Below, in pieces: positions 60,377 through 64,000 of a DNA stretch of 64,000 bases; the first letter of the stretch is position 1; the number at the start of each line of letters is the position of its first letter. A program made the position numbers and the translations under genes. Location: positions 1 to 64,000 of the forward strand of contig PUFA01000680.1 of the NCBI GenBank assembly GCA_003508835.1. Direction: 5' to 3'. This DNA is from Eonycteris spelaea (taxonomy: Eukaryota > Chordata > Mammalia > Chiroptera > Pteropodidae). The notes below the pieces were generated by a model. It was not told the DNA's origin. It did not search any database and saw only the letters and a list, made by a program, of their open reading frames with translations.

Positions 60377-60729
60377 CTAGGGAGATAGAGTCACTGTCAG
60401 TCATTTGTGGTGCTCAGTACTGTCTCAGAGAGCTCTGCTTTAGGTAGATGTGGGGCTAGAGAATGTGGATGTGGGTGGTGAACAGTATGGACTGAGCTTC
60501 TGCTGGATATACTCATTGGTGCATGAAAGAAGGCCAATGAAAGAAGCAGGCAAGAACGAGAAATAGAGTCTTTGATAGTGTAGCTACAGGGAATCTAATC
60601 CATGTAATATCACCTAAAATGCATGTTAAGTTTCAGTGACAGGGTTCTGACCTTCCTTCTCTTCTTAAAGCCTGGCCAAATTACCACTTCTTCTAATGCT
60701 ACGAGGCCATTTCAGCATCCATGCATTCA

Positions 60730-60895
60730 TACATGCTGCTAGCGTCTTCAGTATGTATCATATTGGACACTTTACTTTTATTGTGATGAACTTTACATCA
60801 TATTTATGCTGCTTTTTAATCATTTGTGACTATATCGGTCAGTAGCATTGATTTACATTCACAGTGCTGTGGGCCCTTCCCTGCTGTCCAGACAC
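60730..60895 (-). mobile_element. L1 3' fragment, antisense, cut at its low-identity end
   Basis: Begins like the antisense L1 fragment of other units ('tatatcggtcagtagcattg') but stops at about 60,895, where sequence from a different place begins. The other units carry about 300 bp more. Confidence 0.6.
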
Positions 60896-60999
60896 CAAAT
60901 TGGTGAAATAAATCAAAGGAGTACCACAGTTACGTGAAGAACACTGAGCCATGGCTTTACACTGTCTGTTGTAACTCGTGGTTAGGAAATGTACTGACA
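60896..60999. repeat. Displaced 100-bp piece of the 18.3-kb segment
   Basis: Matches 18,283-18,385 and 63,138-63,235 ('gaacactgagccatggcttt', 'ggaaatgtactgaca'). At 60,999 it joins directly to the homologue of 16,130. It is the end of a lost copy of a 2.2-kb unit. Confidence 0.8.
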
Positions 61000-61166
61000 G
61001 GTAATGTTGTGTTTTTCCCAAACAAGAGATTTTTTTTTTTAACACTCAGGTATTTCACTTTTAGTAACTAACCTCATGAACTATTGTACACAAACATGGG
61101 GAGACATGTACAGAATGTTTACAATCATTGTCAAATAAGAATTTTAAGAATCCCAGTTTGATAGAA

Positions 61167-61168
<2 letters not shown>

Positions 61169-61220
<52 letters not shown>
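61169..61220. repeat. (TG)n microsatellite
   Basis: 26 TG units. The paralogue at 16,298 has about 18. Confidence 0.95.
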
Positions 61221-61222
<2 letters not shown>

Positions 61223-63291
61223 AAAGTATTTGAAGGCAAAAATGAAAAAGGGTTAGGGAGAATACCCAGAACAACATTTCCCTGTGATTGGAGAAACAAC
61301 ATTCACAATGCAGTGATGGGGAGGGTTGCAGACCCCTGTTTGGAGATCAGTGTGAAGCAGAGGACTCCATTCCTGCCGCCCCTCCCTGTGGGTTCGTGGT
61401 CATAGGAGATTCAATGAGGAGATACACGGAAAGCCCTTGGAGACACATTGTGACAGTGTCAGTGCTATCTGGTGGTCCAATTAAGAAATCTCAAAGGATA
61501 TGCAGAAACTTACCCAGTGATAAGTCCAGAGGCCAAAGCTGGAAGGCTACAGAATGCAGAAGTAAGAACCTCTCAGAGTTTTATGCACATTCTATTGCAT
61601 CTTTCAAATTCTCTGCAAGGGTTTATTCTGGTTGCTCTTAATATAAAAAAAAAAACCATGTGATTAGAAGTAACCATTCAAACTAGTGGCACGAAACACC
61701 AGCATTATTTTGCTGGTGGTCATGGGATTGGCGTTCAGGCAAGGGGCAATGGGCGGACACTTTCTGTTCTGTAACGTTGGGTCTCATCAGAGAGACCCCC
61801 TTGCTGGGGTATCTTAGTCCCATGCCTGCAGCTAGACCTGGGCATGGTTAGAGGACGCACATGAGACATGCCAATGTGCCCTGATGTCCTCACGCAGGGC
61901 TCTCAGGGCATCCAGATCTAGTACTCTGTGGCTGAGAGCGCCACAGGGCAGGAACCAGAGTGGCCATGCAGAGGCTCATTATTGATACAGGCATAACTTT
62001 ACACATGACACAGCGTTGTTTCCAAGGCTTCTGTCACTGACAAAGAGCACTAGTGCCACCTCTGCTGACCAAGACCCTACTTCTTTGAAAAAAAAGAAAA
62101 TTACAAACATGTTTGAAACTTTCACATGCATAGACTAGTTTTAAACATACTCAGTGGCAGGGGTAGTCCCCAAAATATAAGATACACAATGGCACCTTTT
62201 GTTCCACAGTCAAGTGTAATAAACACATGGGGTGGACTCCTGCCTCTACCACCACGAACTGTTTTGATAAAAAACACACACGAACACTAGGGAAACGTAC
62301 CGGAGAGTTTTGGAATGATGAATACAGGTCTACGCACATTGATGCAGAGTCCACCGCTCACATGGGGCCACTGAAGGCGTTGAAGGGGGAGGCATGGTCT
62401 GGAGGATGCATAAAGCAGAAGCTACCCATGGGGAAAGAACCTCGTGGTCATGAAGGGCAAGCAAGTGGAACCAGGAAATCAGCCGGGGGATGTTGCAAAG
62501 TGCAGGCAGGAGGGAGTGGGGACCAGTTGGAGTGAGGGATGGAGGATGGGGATGCAGAAGGGCACACAGGAATGAAGGAGAGCTGATACACCAAGAGACT
62601 TTGCAGGAGGTGCTTAGGATCAAGGCCCTTCCTCTCTCTGCAGAGTGCACAGGCAGGGCTCAGCCGCTGTGGTGACAAATGCCCTGCCTGAATGAGCATC
62701 AGAGCCACCAGCCTCTGTGAAGTGCCATGGGCCTCGTGTGTCGGCACTGAACATGCGCACCCCCTGGGCCCAGCGGTTTCACACCTGGCAGGGTTTCCTG
62801 AAGACACACTGGCCTGGACAATCCAAGATCTAGTATCATTGAACCAAAACCTGAGCTGTGAAGGTCGGGAAACAGCCTACCTGCTTTCAACAAGGAACTC
62901 AGTGAGGAAACCAAAGACTGTGTGATAATCTCTTAGATTTTGATACATGGGAAAATGCTTCAACCTATGTATTAAAAGAACACTCTGAGCATTGAATGTG
63001 CACGTGCTAACGGCAGGGTCTATGATAAATTACTGGGCTTTCAAGAAAAAAGAATTGTTTGGTTGTCTCAAAAATAGTACATGCTATGATTTGTAGGAAA
63101 GAAAATTAGAATCTCATCAACCTTCTTGTAATAATTGGTGAATTAAGGAAATGGAGTACCACAGTTACGTGAAGAACACTGAGCCATGGCTTTACACTGT
63201 ATGTTGTAACTCGTGGTTAGGAAATGTACTGACATCCACGCCATCACGCATGATCTCTGATACTAATTCCCATCACCATCTTCCAGAGGTA

Positions 63292-63330
63292 AAAACCAAA
63301 AACCAAAAACCAAAAACAAACAAACAAAAA
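63292..63330. repeat. (AAAAACC)n / (AAAC)n simple repeat
   Basis: Four 'aaaacca'-type units followed by AAAC units. At the homologous site in copy 1 (18,436) there is only a poly-A run, so it grew after duplication. Confidence 0.8.
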
Positions 63331-64000
63331 CTTTATAAAGAAAACGCCTAGTAAAATAATGATATACAGACACATGGAAAGTACCAAATTTGCAGTATTT
63401 TTTTCTCAATTAACACTGGGGGAGCTTCACAGGAGAGAAGGGGTGACCTGATGGTGGTAACTAGGGTGAGTGTCTATAATAATTCATTGAGTCCTAAACT
63501 TGTTTAGGGTGATTATTTTATATAAAAATAGTTCAAATGAAACCAATAGTAGATAAATCGTTTCATGGAAAAATCTTCAACAGGAAACATAAAATATACA
63601 TCTACATCCAGTTCTCAATCTATACAATAGAGACACTAGTTAACCATCTGGTAACTGTGTTGAGGAGGGAGAGGAGGAGCAGGGAGGAGGCCCCTGTTCC
63701 TTGGCCTGATTCAAGCTTCCTAACACTGTGTAAATTCCATCTCCGCTGAGACTCAGGCTGAGGCCCTGGTCCTGACCTGTATGGGTATTGATACCAGAGC
63801 TGCAAGGAAAACACAGGTGCTAGAGGCCCTGGGGAGACCAAGATACAGTTGGGGGAGGGCTCCAAGGTGAGGGCCTGCAGGACCCAGAAGGCTTCTCACA
63901 CCCTGGAGAAGTGACCACGGGCTCTGGCTTCCCCAGGGGTCAGGTTGACAGGACACTGAGGCCTGGTGCTACTCACAGCTGGGGGTGTTGTCTCTACCGG

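Larger units (their letters stand above)
61000..64000. repeat. Large duplicated segment, copy 2 of 16.1-19.1 kb
   Basis: High-identity paralogue of block A 3' part, running to the window edge. Many single-base indels break the ORFs of copy 1. Confidence 0.85.

Noticed and set aside
61169..61405. ORFs starting in the TG repeat
   Set aside because: The CVCVCV run is an artefact of the dinucleotide repeat.
1..64000. tRNA, rRNA, CRISPR or prokaryotic operon features
   Set aside because: No cloverleaf with consensus boxes, no spaced direct repeats and no ribosome-binding-site or operon organisation was seen.

Overview
This is a stretch of mammalian nuclear DNA. It is gene-poor by open reading frame, has no operon-like spacing, and is full of decayed mammalian interspersed repeats: MIR, L2, old L1M, an MLT1-type LTR, younger L1 tails, class I and class II endogenous retrovirus solo LTRs and (TG)n tracts. 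Short L1 3' ends with the 'aacctatgtaattttatgaacc'-type tail and betaretrovirus-like LTRs suggest a laurasiatherian, most likely a bat. That is an inference from repeat style, not a proof. No long conserved coding sequence exists in any frame, and nearly all of the longer ORFs are chance or repeat-derived.

What is structured is a family of very small exon-like cassettes on the minus strand. They recur about ten times between about 9 kb and 60 kb. Each cassette pair has a 'B' exon (71 nt in six copies, 65, 118 or 161 nt in others), which would be read in phase 1 to 0. It is followed 0.45-0.55 kb downstream on the minus strand by an 'A' microexon (22, 24 or 25 nt), read in phase 0 to 1. Two further types are a 71-nt 'D' exon and a 105-nt acidic 'C' exon. 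Splice sites, lengths modulo 3 and open frames agree across divergent copies, which is the best evidence that these were once (and in part may still be) exons. A 153-nt phase 1-1 exon near 27.1 kb encodes a cysteine-flanked transmembrane helix. A candidate tail exon lies near 22.8 kb. I do not recognise the protein: it would be a repetitive, acidic, probably single-pass membrane protein. Many copies have lost splice sites or frame, so the locus is at least partly a pseudogene array.

Layout: 0-7 kb is old L1 with a younger L1 nested in it, an MLT1-type LTR, and two copies of a MIR-bearing 1-kb repeat. 7.2-20 kb is block A (cassettes plus 3' segment). 20-31 kb is repeats, the candidate tail and transmembrane exons, and L2. 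31.2-34.0 kb is one cassette unit whose B exon is split by a solo LTR. 34.0-42.9 kb is a tandem array of three units of about 3.25 kb. 43-55 kb is a third copy of the 1-kb repeat, solo LTRs and L1. 55.5-64 kb is block B, a mosaic paralogue of block A.

Comparing the blocks suggests a unit order (falling coordinates) of delta, gamma, beta, alpha that was shuffled by unequal recombination. Visible breakpoints lie near 10.9 kb and 60,999, and one unit was hit by an LTR. The most interesting system is therefore this rapidly duplicating minus-strand microexon family.
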